Assembly: GCF_026210795.1 (NCBI RefSeq)
Contig: NC_089453.1
Span: 2,110,501 to 2,174,500 of the forward strand
Origin: Rhizophagus irregularis
Taxonomy: Eukaryota > Glomeromycota > Glomeromycetes > Glomerales > Glomeraceae
Length of the DNA stretch: 64,000 bases
Reading direction: 5' to 3'
Shown here: in pieces, positions 35,801-47,482 of the stretch
Position numbering within the stretch: the first letter of the stretch is position 1
How the letters are laid out: every line of letters starts with the position of its first letter
Position numbers and translations under genes: made by a program
Notes under the pieces: generated by a model
The model's database searches: none
The model's input: only the letters and a program-made list of their open reading frames with translations
Told to the model about the DNA's origin: nothing

Positions 35801-37351
35801 ATACAAATAAAAGGCTTTTTCTAGGGTTTTTTCTGTTCCATTTCCATATTCATAACATTTTGATAAATTGTACATCGCATTTTTATTATCATTTTCTACT
35901 GCTTTTTGATACCAATAAAAGGTTTTTATTAGGTCCTTTTCTGTTCCTTCTCCATTTTCATAATATAAAGCTAAACCATTCATTGCATCTTTGTTACCAT
36001 TTTCTGCTGCTTTTTGACACCAATAAAAGGCTTTTTTTGGATTCTTTTCTGTTCCCTCTCCATTATAATAAAGTGTAGCTAAACTATACATTGCACTATC
36101 ATCACCATTTTCTGCTACTTTTTGATACCAATAAAAGGTTTTTTCTGGATTCTTTTCTTCTTCTTCTCCATTTTCATAACATTTAGTTGTATATTTATTA
36201 TTATTTTCTGCTGCTTTTTGGTACCAGTAAAAGGCTTTTTCTAGATTCTTTTCTGTTCCTTCTCCAGTTATATAGCATTCAGCTAAATTATTCATTGCAC
36301 TTTTATTACCATTTTCTGCTGCTATTTGAAACCAATAAAAGGCTTTTTTTAAGTTCTTTTCTGTTCCTTTACCATTGTAATAATGTATAGCTAAACAGGT
36401 TATTGCACCTTTATCACCATTTTCTACTGCTTTTTGATGCCAATTAAAAGATTTTTCTAGATTCTTTTCTGTTCCATTTCCATATTCATAGCATTTGGCT
36501 AAATTGTGCATCGCACTTTTATTACCATTTTCTGCTGCCTTTTGAAACCAATAAAAGGCTTTTTTTAGGTTCTTTTCTATTTCTTTACCATTGTAATAAT
36601 TTACAGCTAAAATATACATTGCATCTTTATCACCATTTTCTGCTGCTCTTTGAAACCAATAAAAGGCTTTTTCTAGGCTCTTTTCTGTACCTTCACCTTT
36701 GTAATAAAGTATAGCTAAACCGTATGTTGCACTATCATTACCATTTTCTACTGCTTTTTGAGTCCAATAAAAGGTCTTTTTTAGATTCTTTTCTGTTCCT
36801 TCGCCATAGTAGTAAAGCATAGCTAAATTATACATTGCAGCTTTATCACCATTTTCTGCTGCTTTTTGATACCAATAAAGGGCTTTTTCTATGTTCTTTT
36901 CTGTTCCTTCTCCATTTTCATAGCATTTTGCTAAATTGTACATCGCATTTTTATTATTATTTTCTACTGCTTTTTGATACCAATAAAAGGTTTTTTCTAG
37001 GTTCTTTTCTGTTCCTTCTCCACTACTATAATATAAGGCTAAACTTTTCATTGCATCTCTATCACCATGTTCTGCTGCTTTTTGATACCAATAAAAGGCT
37101 TTTTCTAGATTCTTTATTGTTCCTTTAGCATCTTCGTAACACATGGCTATATTATTCATTGCAATTTTATCACCATTTTCTGCTGCTTTTTGAAACCAAT
37201 AAAAGGCTTTTTCTAGATTTTTTTCTGTTCCTTTATCATTGTAATAATGTACAGCCAAACTGTGCATTGCATCCTTATCACCATTTTCTGCTTTTTCATG
37301 CAGATAAAACTCTTTTTCTAACAAATTAATATTATCACTTGAATCATTCAT
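32846..37351 (-). CDS. Sel1-repeat protein kinase gene, kinase exon damaged
   Basis: Exon 1 runs 37351-33770 and exon 2 33692-32846 (77-bp intron, GAG|gtatgg...tatag|TGG, phase 0). The ATG at 37351 is preferred; upstream codons in frame include only a TTG. Exon 1 encodes about 29 Sel1 units of 36 residues, which form an alpha-solenoid for protein binding. A Cys module follows (CEECKQPF...WCQQC), then WTSKNEFVDKFI, EWIPYNRL and the kinase N-lobe with KGGFGIIYEAI and VILKSL. Exon 2 gives the C-lobe: HCDLHDGNIL, IDLGLCKP (DLG instead of DFG), MAPEIL, DIYSFSMIMWE. Exon 2 has a TAA at 33518-33516 and a 4-bp insertion near 33456-33461 that shifts the frame just before HCDLHDGN. The gene is either a recent pseudogene or makes a Sel1 protein with half a kinase. 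The intron position equals that of the kinase gene at 62771. Confidence 0.8.
34150..37290 (-). repeat. Coding array of about 29 Sel1 units (108 bp each)
   Basis: Units follow the pattern EGTEKNLEKAFYWYQKAAEN followed by G-D-K-x-A-M-x-x-LA-x-x-Y-x-x-G. Nearly all are 36 residues; one is shortened by four (KYTTKCYENG) and one has an extra residue. Neighbouring units alternate between NHYYNG and CYENG/CYRYG types, so dimers of 72 residues have been duplicated. Open frames on the opposite strand are shadows of this array. Confidence 0.9.
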
Positions 37352-37608
37352 TTTAATGGAAGTTGCTATTTCAGACAAAAAGTTGCCAATTTAAAATTTA
37401 TTTTTTTTGTCTATTTAATATTAAAATATTAAAAGAATCCAAATCAGGTTATTTATACTATACGAGAATTATTTTGGAAAGTTGGCGTAATATTAATATA
37501 TCATGCGGACGTCCACATTAACACAATCATTGTTGCGTATTTTTTGGCGTACTTGCATAGAAATTTCCATTTCTTTCTATTGTCAATCTAATCTAATTTT
37601 TGTTAGTA

Positions 37609-37769
37609 TGGCGAGCCGTACTAAACAAAAGTGTGCCGAATTTTACGGCAGGTGCAGGTGTCGCAGCAGGCACCTGCCGCTGCACTTGCCACAACACCTG
37701 CTGCGATACCTGTTGTATCTGCTGCACCTGCCATAAATTTGGCACACTTTTGTCTAACATGGCTCGCCA
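37609..37769. mobile_element. Tc1/mariner-type MITE with GC-rich core
   Basis: The ends tggcgagccgtactaaacaa and the complement of tgtctaacatggctcgcca pair over about 40 bp, including acaaaagtgtgcc. TA flanks both ends (37607-37608, 37770-37771). The core is built of caggtgc/gcacctg motifs and is strikingly GC-rich for this genome. Open frames inside are Cys-rich artefacts. Confidence 0.75.
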
Positions 37770-38130
37770 TACCCCAATATAGGTAACAAGAAAAATGATC
37801 ATTTCCAATTTTATATATACTTTCATTTTATTCATTTTTGTTTATTGGTAATAGGGACGTTAATCGGTTCAAATCGGCCTGAGTTTTGATATGATTATTT
37901 AAAAATAAATTTTATTCCCAGGATAGATTAACTTACTGATAAAAAGTGATAAAGTTCAATCCGAAGTCAGAAATGCTTAAAATTTGAAACCAGCCCTAGT
38001 AACGGTGGCCAGCATCGGTCCCAAGCGAATTGCCGACTTTTGAGGATTTTTTTAAAAAGTTATTAATGATGGCGTAGTATAAATATTATATTAAAAATTT
38101 AATTAAGGTATACCCATGTTCAGTTATTTT

Positions 38131-38256
38131 CTTTTCTGATAACCCGACTAGCCAAGTAACCCGAGTACCCGACAATTCTGACAATAAACGTGTCCACTAT
38201 ATTTCAAATTTTGCTGTAACCGACCGAGCCATCCCTAGTCGGGTTATTAGAAAAGT
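38131..38256. mobile_element. Possible small MITE
   Basis: The 21-bp ends, cttttctgataacccgacta at the left and its near complement at the right, enclose about 85 bp. No target duplication was recognised. Confidence 0.4.
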
Positions 38257-39533
38257 ATAAATAACACGTGACATGATCCTTGCCGCAGATGATATTATTC
38301 GCAACTTCGTCTCAACCTCGGAATCTGGTTTTTTTTTGAATATACCATTCTATAATTCAAGAGTTAAAATGGAATTGTCATATCCTGGATTTCTGCTGTG
38401 TCTAACAATTCAGGTGTATTAACTAATGTTGTTGACGTCGTTCGCACGGATTAATGAAGTTAATTGTTTCATCAAAATTTTCCGTGGATTTGTTGTATAA
38501 TATACACTAGCAGCTTAGATTGAAAGAGCTATCAGCAGATAGATTATTAATAGTTGTATTATTTGTGAAATTATGGTAGTTTATTTTGTGTTTGTACTAT
38601 CAAAAGTATAATCATCAATTTGAATCAAAAATTTATATAATTTTGAGGTAAATGTAATTTAACTTGGGGACAATTTTGCTTATAGTATAAAAAGCAAGTT
38701 AATTATCGAAAAAAAAATCTTTACTTAAAAGCATAACTATAATAACGAATTATAGGTGGTTCAATACATTTTATTTCTTGACTAGCAATAATAAGTCGTC
38801 TTAATAATATATTTTCTAGACTTTATCATAAAATAATTTTATTATTAATTTATTATATTATTATTTAAAGTAATAACTGGGATAAGTTGGCGTGTTGATA
38901 CTCTAATCCGAATTTATTAGAACAAAACCTAAATTTATTGCGTAAAAATGAGAATATAATTTTTTTTTGTGGTTTGTCGCTGTTTAAATTTTTGCATACA
39001 GATGAACAAATTATCAGAAGTCAAGGGATAACATATATCATTACAAAAAAGGTATATAGTTTATGATCAGTGAAGTTTAATAATCAGCTCTACTTCAAAG
39101 AAGTACTTTTTTTACGTCTAAGTCGGAACTACTTCCGGATGGCCCCGCAGCATTACTTGTAAGAAATAACCATAAAGGTATATTTCTTTAGCAACCAGAC
39201 CATCGAAGAGATATCATAAACTTTATTTGTTAATTCTTTAATCAATTAATTGATAATTATTTTTTAGTGTTATATATATGGGCATGTTCGGAATGTGTAC
39301 TTTGTGACGCAGCACTTAAAGTTAAATCTTCTCTTAAATAAAGTTATATACTTTAACCGTTCTAAAAGTTTGTGTAGAGGGTTTAGAGGATTTAACGAAA
39401 AGCTAAATTATTCAAAAATGATATTCAATGGCCAAAACAAAGTTACGTCTTAATAATTTTAAATATATTAAGCAAATCTTTTTTATTTTTTGTGATGTGA
39501 ATTCATCTTTGCATAATATTATATTAATTTCTA

Positions 39534-39595
39534 GAGAAGCTGATATTTATAGTTTGGGTTATGTGAAACTTAGAACAGATTGTAAACCTGATTAA
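39534..39595 (+). pseudogene. Protein-kinase C-lobe relic
   Basis: gaagctgatatttatagttt and the following bases read EADIYSLGYVKLRTDCKPD. This resembles the kinase motif ADIYSFGxxMWExTTGCKPF seen in the window's kinases. Flanking sequence is not kinase-like, so it is a small remnant. Confidence 0.4.
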
Positions 39596-40871
39596 TAATT
39601 AATCTGACAAGATTTTTGCCAGTAAATGAAAATTCAACAATCAAGACAAATATTTTTCTAAATGAACATAAAATTATAATAAGTTTATGCGAACTTAAGA
39701 TTAATTTGAGACGATTATGTGACTAATTATATTAGCAACGAAATATAGGAAGTATTTCGTAGAATGTGAGTAAGGAAAGAGACGTACGTTGATATTATTC
39801 ATAAAAACTATTCAAGATGGAATTTTTTTTTAGAACTCGAAATATTATTGTATAGTCATACCACAATCTTTTTTTGAGTAATATTAGAATTGTTAAGGTA
39901 TTGTTGTAATAAAACTATTAGCAATAATAATTGTAAAATAATAATGATTGTATGATAATGATTATATTTACAAAAAAAGAATTTTTATGTATTATCCTAC
40001 CCGGATTTTGGCAAACATGTTCGCATAAATATAGTAACATGCACATGATGTTGATCACTATAAAAAGTTTATTATTTACATTCAATTTCTTTTTTAAAGG
40101 ATACTGTAAGAGATAATACGAATCTATTATCAAATTTGTCCAAAGACCATTTCGAATAATTAATTAAAGAAAGTTAGTAAACATTCACATTTTTTTTACG
40201 AGTCATTTTATTTCATTGATTTAATCAAAAAAAAAAAAAAATTCACATTACTCTTCAAATATATTTTACATACTCGCCTTTCTTTAAATGCAAAGTCCAC
40301 CCCTGTAAAAAAATAATGAATGTTAGTTAATATCCTTGAATAAGAAAAAACAAAAAATTTCTATACGCCTCTAAATACACTGTTTGTTTATCGTAGACTT
40401 TTAGAACATTTTTTAAAAAAAATATAATTTTTTTGGACCATTTACAACGATCCTTTCTTCAAAACTTCAAAATCATACCAATTGCAATCATACTTTTTAA
40501 ATAAATAGGATTTGCTAAGTTAAATGATACTAATTTTTTTAGTATTTTATAATTTACTAATTTCGTGAGATATGACATTTCATAACCGTTTTCAAAGGTG
40601 TAATTTTATACTATGTGAATTTTTCATATTATTTAGATTCCATAAGCCTAGTAAGATTTATTCTATTGCGTTTATGCACCATTATTTAAAGTCGGAAAAT
40701 AATATCAAAATTCTAATAATACGGAAAGTTTATCTTTATTATTTTAAATTGAAAGCATTAATTTATTTCATTGCATTTTTACAATTATTAATGATAATAA
40801 TTTTATTACAAACAATACCTTAACAATTCTAATATTATTATCACGTAATCATTGAGTTAAATAGTGTTGGT

Positions 40872-41274
40872 TAGAGATGGTTTTATGCACGTAATGCCAT
40901 TACACACTGCATGATGCACATGATTGAGTAGTGCGTGATAATTATTATGTATTACATAAAGTTGCGCAAATTACATATGATTTTATTTGATTTATTTATT
41001 CATCTTCACTATCAATTTCTTCATTATTTATATCCTAATCCATTTTTAGTAAGAACTTATTACAGTTAACTAAAGAAAATTGAGTAAAAAGAAAGGTTCC
41101 GAAGTAAATTATAATTTTATCTTGTATCATTAATTATAGTATATTGTAAAGTTAAAATAAAGTTAATAAAAAATAGTATAAAATCTATTTTTGTGTACAC
41201 TTTGATGCGCAATCATGAACATGCATTGTGCGTGTATAGCATGGTATCATGGCATAATCATGCACCCGTCTCTA
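40872..41274. mobile_element. Possible old hAT-like MITE
   Basis: Left end tagagatggttttatgca and the complement of the right end, tagagacgggtgcatga, are related inverted ends. The flanking octamers gtgttggt and atgttgtt agree at six of eight positions. The interior is rich in gcatgat/atcatgc motifs. Confidence 0.5.
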
Positions 41275-42048
41275 ATGTTGTTCGCTGTAATAGTTGTAAA
41301 CTGGTTGAAAAACTTGTAATTAATGCATGTCATGATTTTCATATGACACTAAGTGATCAACAATTAAATTCCTTCCGGAAATTAGTGTAACTTTATGTAA
41401 CTCATTTTCCGATTTCCTTATTTGGAAATCTGTATAGAATCACGTGATATAATGCGAAAAATTGATCCGTCATTATAAATCCAATGAAATGCCATAATTA
41501 CGACCAACCTTAATTTAGTATCTAGCTAATCGGACAATCATTAATCGAAATGATATTATCATACTAGTGCTCCTTCAACGGTTTCCAGAATTTTCCTCTA
41601 GATAATAATTAATAAATATACTAATTAATCAAACAGCGTTTGGTCAACGATTTCAAGGTTACTTTATGTATAAGTTATTTAGTTCATATTCTAGAATTAA
41701 ATCTTCGGCTATTAAAAATAATGGTAAAAGAAAGCAAAATAAATAAATCTAAAGTTTTATAAATGTGTCATTATTTTTGAATATATTTACTAAATTCACA
41801 ATTTTATAACATTATTTTATATTCCAATTGTTTGATAATATCCCTATTTATAACTTATATTATAGCAAAATACTAACAAAATTTTAGATAATGAATTCAA
41901 TAAACTTTGTAATGAATTTCCTTTTTAAACCATTATATTATAAAACGTCATAACTAGTGCATTTTAAATATTAATTTTTTATTATAAATTATTCATTTGT
42001 ATAATTGCAAAATACAAAGCAATTATATAATGAATATTTAAATTACTC
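41275..42048. other. 3' flank of BTB-TLDc gene 2
   Basis: AT-rich, with no gene. Parts (about 41860-42048) resemble the 3' flank at 55830-55940 and 48060-48174, in line with duplication beyond the coding region. Confidence 0.4.
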
Positions 42049-43529
42049 TTATTTTTTAACTACTTGAAATACTTCAAAATAATCTACTGGAAACTCAGAA
42101 GTTGGAATACCTATATCAGGATAGCAAATAGTATTATTAGCATAAGTACTCCATTTACTATTGTCTTTACAGTAAAAATAACCCATTTGTGGACCTTGAC
42201 TATTAGAACAATAAATAGCATTATTTGGATATTTAACATAACCTAATTTTGCAGTAGAGATATTTTTTCCATCTGTAAAATTAAACATAAAACTATCTGT
42301 AGTAGATTTCCAAACACCATTTCCATCCCAATCAAGTGGATTATATCCTCCAATTAATTGTGTTGAACCTTGAATTTTTGCTACCCAAATAGTGGCTCCT
42401 TTATTATCACAATTTTGATGAAATGATTCAGCATTAAATCCATCCCGATTCGAATGATATAATAATTTAAAATCATAGGGAATATTTCTATTATTGTAAT
42501 GTGAAAAATCTTTTTTAACGATCCATGAAATAAAAAGGGGAATATGATTTGATTGAACTAAAGTTGAATCAATTTTAAATTTTAAAATTGGTTTTCTTGA
42601 TGGTGCTATATTGGTTTTAAGTTTAATATTAGGAACAATATGAAATTCCAAAAGATCATTAATTAATTCTTTTGGTAAGATTTCTTTGTAAATATAAACT
42701 TTGTAAAAGAAATCTTTAGGTTCAATATCATAAAATCTAATTAATGGAATAAACCTATGTATTAACCTCTCAATCTTTGTAATGTCATCTGTACTCCATT
42801 TAGTTGGATTATTTTCCATGTTTTGCTGAAACAAGCACCACTTCAATAAACCTTTCCAAACTTCGATTTCTTTCATATTTAAATCATCTCTTTTTAATAA
42901 TAATTCTAATAAAGGTACTTTTAGATTAAAAAATTTATCAGAATCAAATAAAATTTCAGGTTCTTCACAAATTGTTTCAAGACAAAAATTCCATAAATCT
43001 GTAAATGTTTCATGCTGATAAACAACTTCAAGAATGCCAGTTGGATTTTGATATAAAAATTCAGTTTGATGTTCAATTAAATATTCTTGAATATGAGAAA
43101 TTAATTGTTGAACACCAAGTTCATCTACAGCTATCAACAATTTTAATACATCTGGTCCTTGTAAATTTTTCAATTCAATGTTTCCACAATAAATAAATCT
43201 TAAAAATATAATTCAATAATTATTAATTTAATATTTTTTTAACCAGTTATTGAAACTTTATAACGTAATATGTACCTGAGAATAATATTAAATAAATGAG
43301 ACGAAATATTTGGTTTCCTTAAAATAAATTTCCCATCCTTTTTTTCTGCCCATTCATTAGAAAATGCCGTACAAAAGTATTTAGACCTAATGCATAAAAT
43401 ACTTGAATGAGCATGGATTTCTTTAACATTCGGTTCTTCTCCAGCATAAATGACAACATCATATCCTATTTCGGTTTCAAAAAGTTTTTCATAATCATTA
43501 GATAACTCGGCCAAAAATTTTGAAGTCAT
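42049..43529 (-). CDS. BTB-BACK-TLDc protein gene 2
   Basis: Exons 43529-43276 and 43198-42049 on the minus strand (77-bp intron, ctcag|gtacat...ttttaag|attt, split Arg codon) give 467 residues. BTB/POZ occupies about residues 20-105 (YDVVIYAGEEPNVKEIHAHS), then a BACK-like segment (LLLKRDDLNMKEIEVWKGLL) and TLDc over about the last 170 residues (FKLLYHSNRDGF, KGATIWVAKIQG, LIGGYNPLDW, YFEVFQVVKK). All paralogue motifs are present and there is no frame break, so it is probably functional. By family knowledge BTB mediates dimerisation and often Cul3 binding, and TLDc is linked to oxidative-stress tolerance and V-ATPase regulation in animals; the fungal role is unknown. Its upstream region was invaded by nested transposons from 43653, about 125 bp before the ATG. 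Confidence 0.9.
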
Positions 43530-43640
43530 TGTAAAAACTTGTAAAAGAGTTTGTCATACGATTGGAAGTAAAAATTAACCTTAAATGTCATTTTATGTTG
43601 ATCACATGTCATGTACTACATGGGTAACATGACCTCGTGA
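43530..43640 (-). promoter_or_regulatory. Conserved leader of BTB-TLDc gene 2
   Basis: On the minus strand it has the same motif order as the leaders of genes 1, 3 and 4: tgatcaacataaaatgac, tttaaggttaatttttactt, ccaatcgtatgacaaac, then the ATG. Just upstream the paralogous sequence is cut by a transposon at 43653. Confidence 0.5.
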
Positions 43641-43671
43641 CTTCATTGACTGCCATATGGGGAGCATCCTT

Positions 43672-43960
43672 TATGACGCGCCGTACTGATCAAAAATCCA
43701 GGGTGTTCACCCTGGATGCATCCAGGGTAGCTACCCGGGATGTATCCAGGATTTACCCTGGATTATTAAACGCCGTACTGTTCAAAAATCCAGGATGACC
43801 CTGGATACATCCCGGGTGATCACCCTGGATGCATCCAGGATTTACCCTGGATAGATCCCGGGTAGCTACCCTGGATGCATCCAGGGTGATCACCCGGGAT
43901 TTTTGAACATTTACCCTGGATGCAAATTTTACCCTGGATGATCATTGAATTTCTACACCA
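43672..43960. repeat. Left palindrome-chain terminus
   Basis: Alternating units gggt-NNNN-accc and ctggatgcatccag. Central tetramers include gttc, agct and gatc. It is GC-rich against an AT-rich background. The inner edge runs to gatcattgaatttctacac and ttgttacatattat, which is mirrored at the right end. Confidence 0.8.
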
Positions 43961-44099
43961 GTTGTTACATATTATCGGTCACGTGATATATCACATTTGT
44001 CGTTAAAACTTCAAATTGAAATATCTCAGCCAATAAGAATTCAATTTTTATGATATTATGAGGCCAATGAGATATAAATTATCAGTTTCTAATATACAA

Positions 44100-46090
44100 T
44101 ATTTTTATTATTAAAAAAAGGTAAAAAAAATTTCCATGCGATTTTGTTATATCTATTGGCATTAAAAAAAAATTGGAAAATTTTATTTTATGATACAATA
44201 TTTGTCTTATATATTATACAATCATTAGAAAAAAAATTTAAAAAAAGATCTATAGTGATCTATTAATATTACTAAAAAATAAATCAAAAAATTTTATTTA
44301 TGTAATATCTGTCTTATGTATTATATCGACTGTTATCATTAGAAAATAAAAAAATTTAAAAAAAAATTCTGAAAGATCTTTAATGAACTATTGGCATTAT
44401 TAAAAAAAAATAGAGAATTTTTATTTATACAATATCAGTTATATGTATTATACAATTTATTGTTATTATTAGAAAAAAAAATTAAAAAAAATTTCTGTAA
44501 GATTTTGTTAGGTTTATTGGCATTATTAAAAAAAATTGGAAAATTTTAACCTATTAGAAAAAAAAAATTTAAAAAAAAATTCCGAAAGATCCATAACGAT
44601 CTATTGTTATTATTAAAAAAAATTGAAAAGTTTTATTTATACAATATCTGCCTTATTTATTATTATACGATCTATTGTTATTAGAAAAAAAAACTTAGAA
44701 AAAATTTCTGAAATATTTTATTATATCTATAACGATCTATTAGCATTATTATAAAAAAAAATTTGGAAAATTTTATTTATACAATATTGTCTTACGCATT
44801 ATTAGAAAAAAAAAATTTTAAAAAAAATTCTGAAAGATCCATAACGATCTATTGGTATTATTAGAAAATTTACACAATATCTGTCTTATATATTATAGCT
44901 ATTATTAGAAAAAAAATTTTTTAAAAAAAAAATTCTGAAAGATTTTATTATATTTATAACGATCTATTGACATTATTAAAAAAAAAATCGGAAAATTTTA
45001 TTTATAAAATATTTGTCATATGTATTATACCAATTTATTGTTATTAGAAAAAAAAATTAAAAAAAAATTTTGAAAGATTTTGTCAGGTTTATTGGCATTA
45101 TTAAAAAAATTGGAAATTTTTAACCTATTAGAAAAACAAATTCAAAAAAAAAATTCCGAGATCCATAACGATCTATTGCTATTATTAAAAAAAATTGGAA
45201 AGTTTTATTTATACAATATCTGCCTTATTTATTATTATACGATCTATTGTTATTAGAAGAAAAAATTTTTGAAATATTCTATTATATCTATAACGATTTA
45301 TTAGCATTATTATAAAAAAAAAAATTGGAAAATTTTATTTATACAATATTGTCTTACGTATTATACCTATTATTAGAAAAAAAAATTTAAAAAAAAAATT
45401 TCTGAAAGATCTATAGCGATCTATTGGCTTTATTAAAAAAATAAATCAGAAAATTTTTATTAGAAAAAAAATTTAGAAAAAATTTCTAAAAGATTTTGTT
45501 ATATCTATTGACATTATTAGAAAATTTTATTTCCTTATTTATTATTATACGATCTATTGTTATTAGAAAAAAAAATTTAGGAAAAATTACTGAAATATTT
45601 TATTATATCTATAAGACTATTAAGACTATAACGATCTATTGGCACTATTATAAAAAAAAAAATTGGAAAATTTTATTTATACAATATTGTCTTACGTATT
45701 ATACCTATTATTAGAAAAAAAAAATTAAAAAATAATTTCTGAAAGTTCTATAGCGATCTATTGGCATTATTGAAAAAAAAATTGGAAAATTTTATTGTAC
45801 AATATCATCTTACGTATTATACCTATTATTAGAAAAAAAAATTAAAAAAAAAATTTCTGAAAGATCTATAGCGATCTATTGGTATTATTAAAAAAATAAA
45901 TCAGAAAATTTTATTAGGAAAAAAATTTAGAAAAATGTCTGAAAGATTTCGTTATATCTATTGACATTATTAGAAAATTTTATTTATATCTGCCTTATAT
46001 TATACGATCTATTGTTATTAGAAAAAAAATTTAGGTAAAATTTTCGAAATATTTTATTATATCTATAACGATCTATTGGCATAAACATTT
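44100..46090. repeat. Degenerate AT-rich tandem array inside the nested transposon
   Basis: Recurrent pieces are cgatctattggcattatta, ggaaaattttatttatacaa, atctgtcttatgtattatac and attagaaaaaaaaattta, in units of roughly 110-170 bp with many indels. No coding signal. Confidence 0.7.
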
Positions 46091-46499
46091 TTATATTAAA
46101 ATACTTAAACACTTAAATTTTTATATATTATTATTGATAAAAAACGTTGCGAAACGTTTTTTCCTAAGTATAAACGTTTTTTTTATAGTGTTTCAATATA
46201 AAAAAACGTTTCGCAACATTTTCTTATATTATTATTGATAAAAAACGTTGCAAAACGTTTTTTTCTAAGTGTTTTAATATATAAAAAACATTTTGCAAAT
46301 ATTTTTTATATCATTATTGATGAAAAGCGTTGTACAAAATATTGCTTGAGTTATCCTATAAACTAATAATTAGAAACTAATAATTTATATTTTATTGGCT
46401 TCATTTTTGCTTAGATGAATCTAATGGTGATATAAGAATGATGATATCACAAAAATTGAATCCTCATTGGCTAAGACGAGCAATGTGATATATCACGTG

Positions 46500-46761
46500 A
46501 CAGATAATATGTAACGACTCGTGTAGAAATTCAATGATCATCCAGGGTAATGTTTGCATCCAGGGTAAATTTTCAAAATCCCGGGTGATCACCCTGGATG
46601 CATCCAGGGTAACTACCCGGGATCTATCCAGGGTCAATCCTGGATTTTTGAACAGTACGGCGTTTGTTAATCCAGGGTAGATCCTGGATACATCCCGGGT
46701 AGCTACCCTGGATGCATCCAGGGTGGCCACCCGGGATTTTTGAACAGTATGGCGCATTATA
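46500..46761. repeat. Right palindrome-chain terminus
   Basis: Mirror of the left end, with palindromes gggtgatcaccc, gggtaactaccc, gggtagctaccc and gggtggccaccc separated by ctggatgcatccag. Confidence 0.8.
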
Positions 46762-47482
46762 ATCCTTATCCTGGGCCACGGTCCAGATGCTTATCCTGGA
46801 CCAGCAAATCTAATTGGATAAGATTGGTTTGTGTAACATTTGCCTTAAGAAAAAACAATTCGCGTTTTTTTAAAAAAAAGTTATGAAATGCCTTTTTTTA
46901 AAAGCATTTAATACTACCGTTTTAAAGTAATATGTTATTTAAAATTTGTATTTTGGTATGCATTTTATTAAACTTTATTAATAAATAAGTAAAATTGCAT
47001 ATATAACTTTATAAAAAAGGTCTTTACATTATTTTTTACTGTAATTTTATTATTAAAATTATTTTAATGTTAATATCAAAACAAAAGTACGAAGTAATAT
47101 TATATTAGCTTTAAAAGTAATGTTATAAATGTGTAATTTACTTAACCCCAAAACTTAAAAAAAAAACACTTGATTTCCAGAATAATATTAATATATCATA
47201 AAACTTCTTCAAAAAGAAAATAAAAAACATTTAGCATTATCATAAAACTACAATAAATACAATTAAAATTAAAATATACAAGCTTAAATGAAATATGAAA
47301 TACTAAGTACTAACATACCACAAAAAGAATAGAGAAAGAGTGAAAGATAGGAAGAGTGAGAGATAAAATAAATTATGCCGGAGCTATGTAATAAAAGTGC
47401 TAGTAATTAGCCAATCAAAAGTTGACTGGTCCAGAATAAGCATCTGGACCGGTGGATCAGGTTAAGGATGGCCCCATATGGG

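Larger units (their letters stand above)
37772..40871. other. Gene-poor region
   Basis: No intact gene was found. It holds an inverted pair of cttttctrataacccgactag at 38131 and 38256 (a possible small MITE) and a kinase relic at 39534-39595. Otherwise it is AT-rich sequence. Confidence 0.4.
43672..46761. mobile_element. Nested DNA transposon with palindrome-chain ends (3.1 kb)
   Basis: The ends tatgacgcgccgtactg (left) and, complemented, tataatgcgccatactg (right) continue inward as tcaaaaatcc. The element is flanked by the 6-bp duplication atcctt (43666-43671, 46762-46767). The uninterrupted site in the other end of the outer element has a single atcctt, which confirms the insertion. Terminal 230-290 bp are chains of ccagggt/accctgg palindromes; a second copy of the end motif (cgccgtactgttcaaaaatc) lies about 95 bp inside each end. 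The interior has no transposase: it is an AT-rich degenerate array (44100-46090) and acgttgcgaaacgt hairpins (46130-46330). Confidence 0.75.
43653..47482. mobile_element. Outer DNA transposon (about 740 bp without the nested insert)
   Basis: The left end ccatatggggagcatcctt and the complement of the right end, ccatatggggccatcctt, are inverted. Homology continues past the nested element: atcctgggccacggtccaga (46768 onward) pairs with the region before 47470 (ggtccagaataagc and so on). The gene-3 paralogue keeps an empty site (ttgactgcgg at 49735-49744 against ttgactg|ccatatgg here). The interior is AT-rich and non-coding. Confidence 0.65.

Noticed and set aside
35725-37128. Plus-strand His/Leu/Phe-rich ORFs
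   Set aside because: Antisense shadows of the periodic Sel1 coding array.
37503-37835. Cys-rich or Gln-rich ORFs on both strands
   Set aside because: They arise from the palindromic GC-rich MITE core.
40572-40823. 83-codon ORF rich in Ile/Leu/Phe
   Set aside because: No start context, no domain and AT-driven composition; it looks like chance.
46464-46757. 97-codon ORF with repeated SRVATLDASRV pattern
   Set aside because: It is the translation of the palindrome-chain terminus of the nested transposon.
43672-46761. CRISPR-like reading of the repeated ccagggt motifs
   Set aside because: The motifs are palindrome chains in transposon ends, without unique spacers, in a eukaryotic context with introns.
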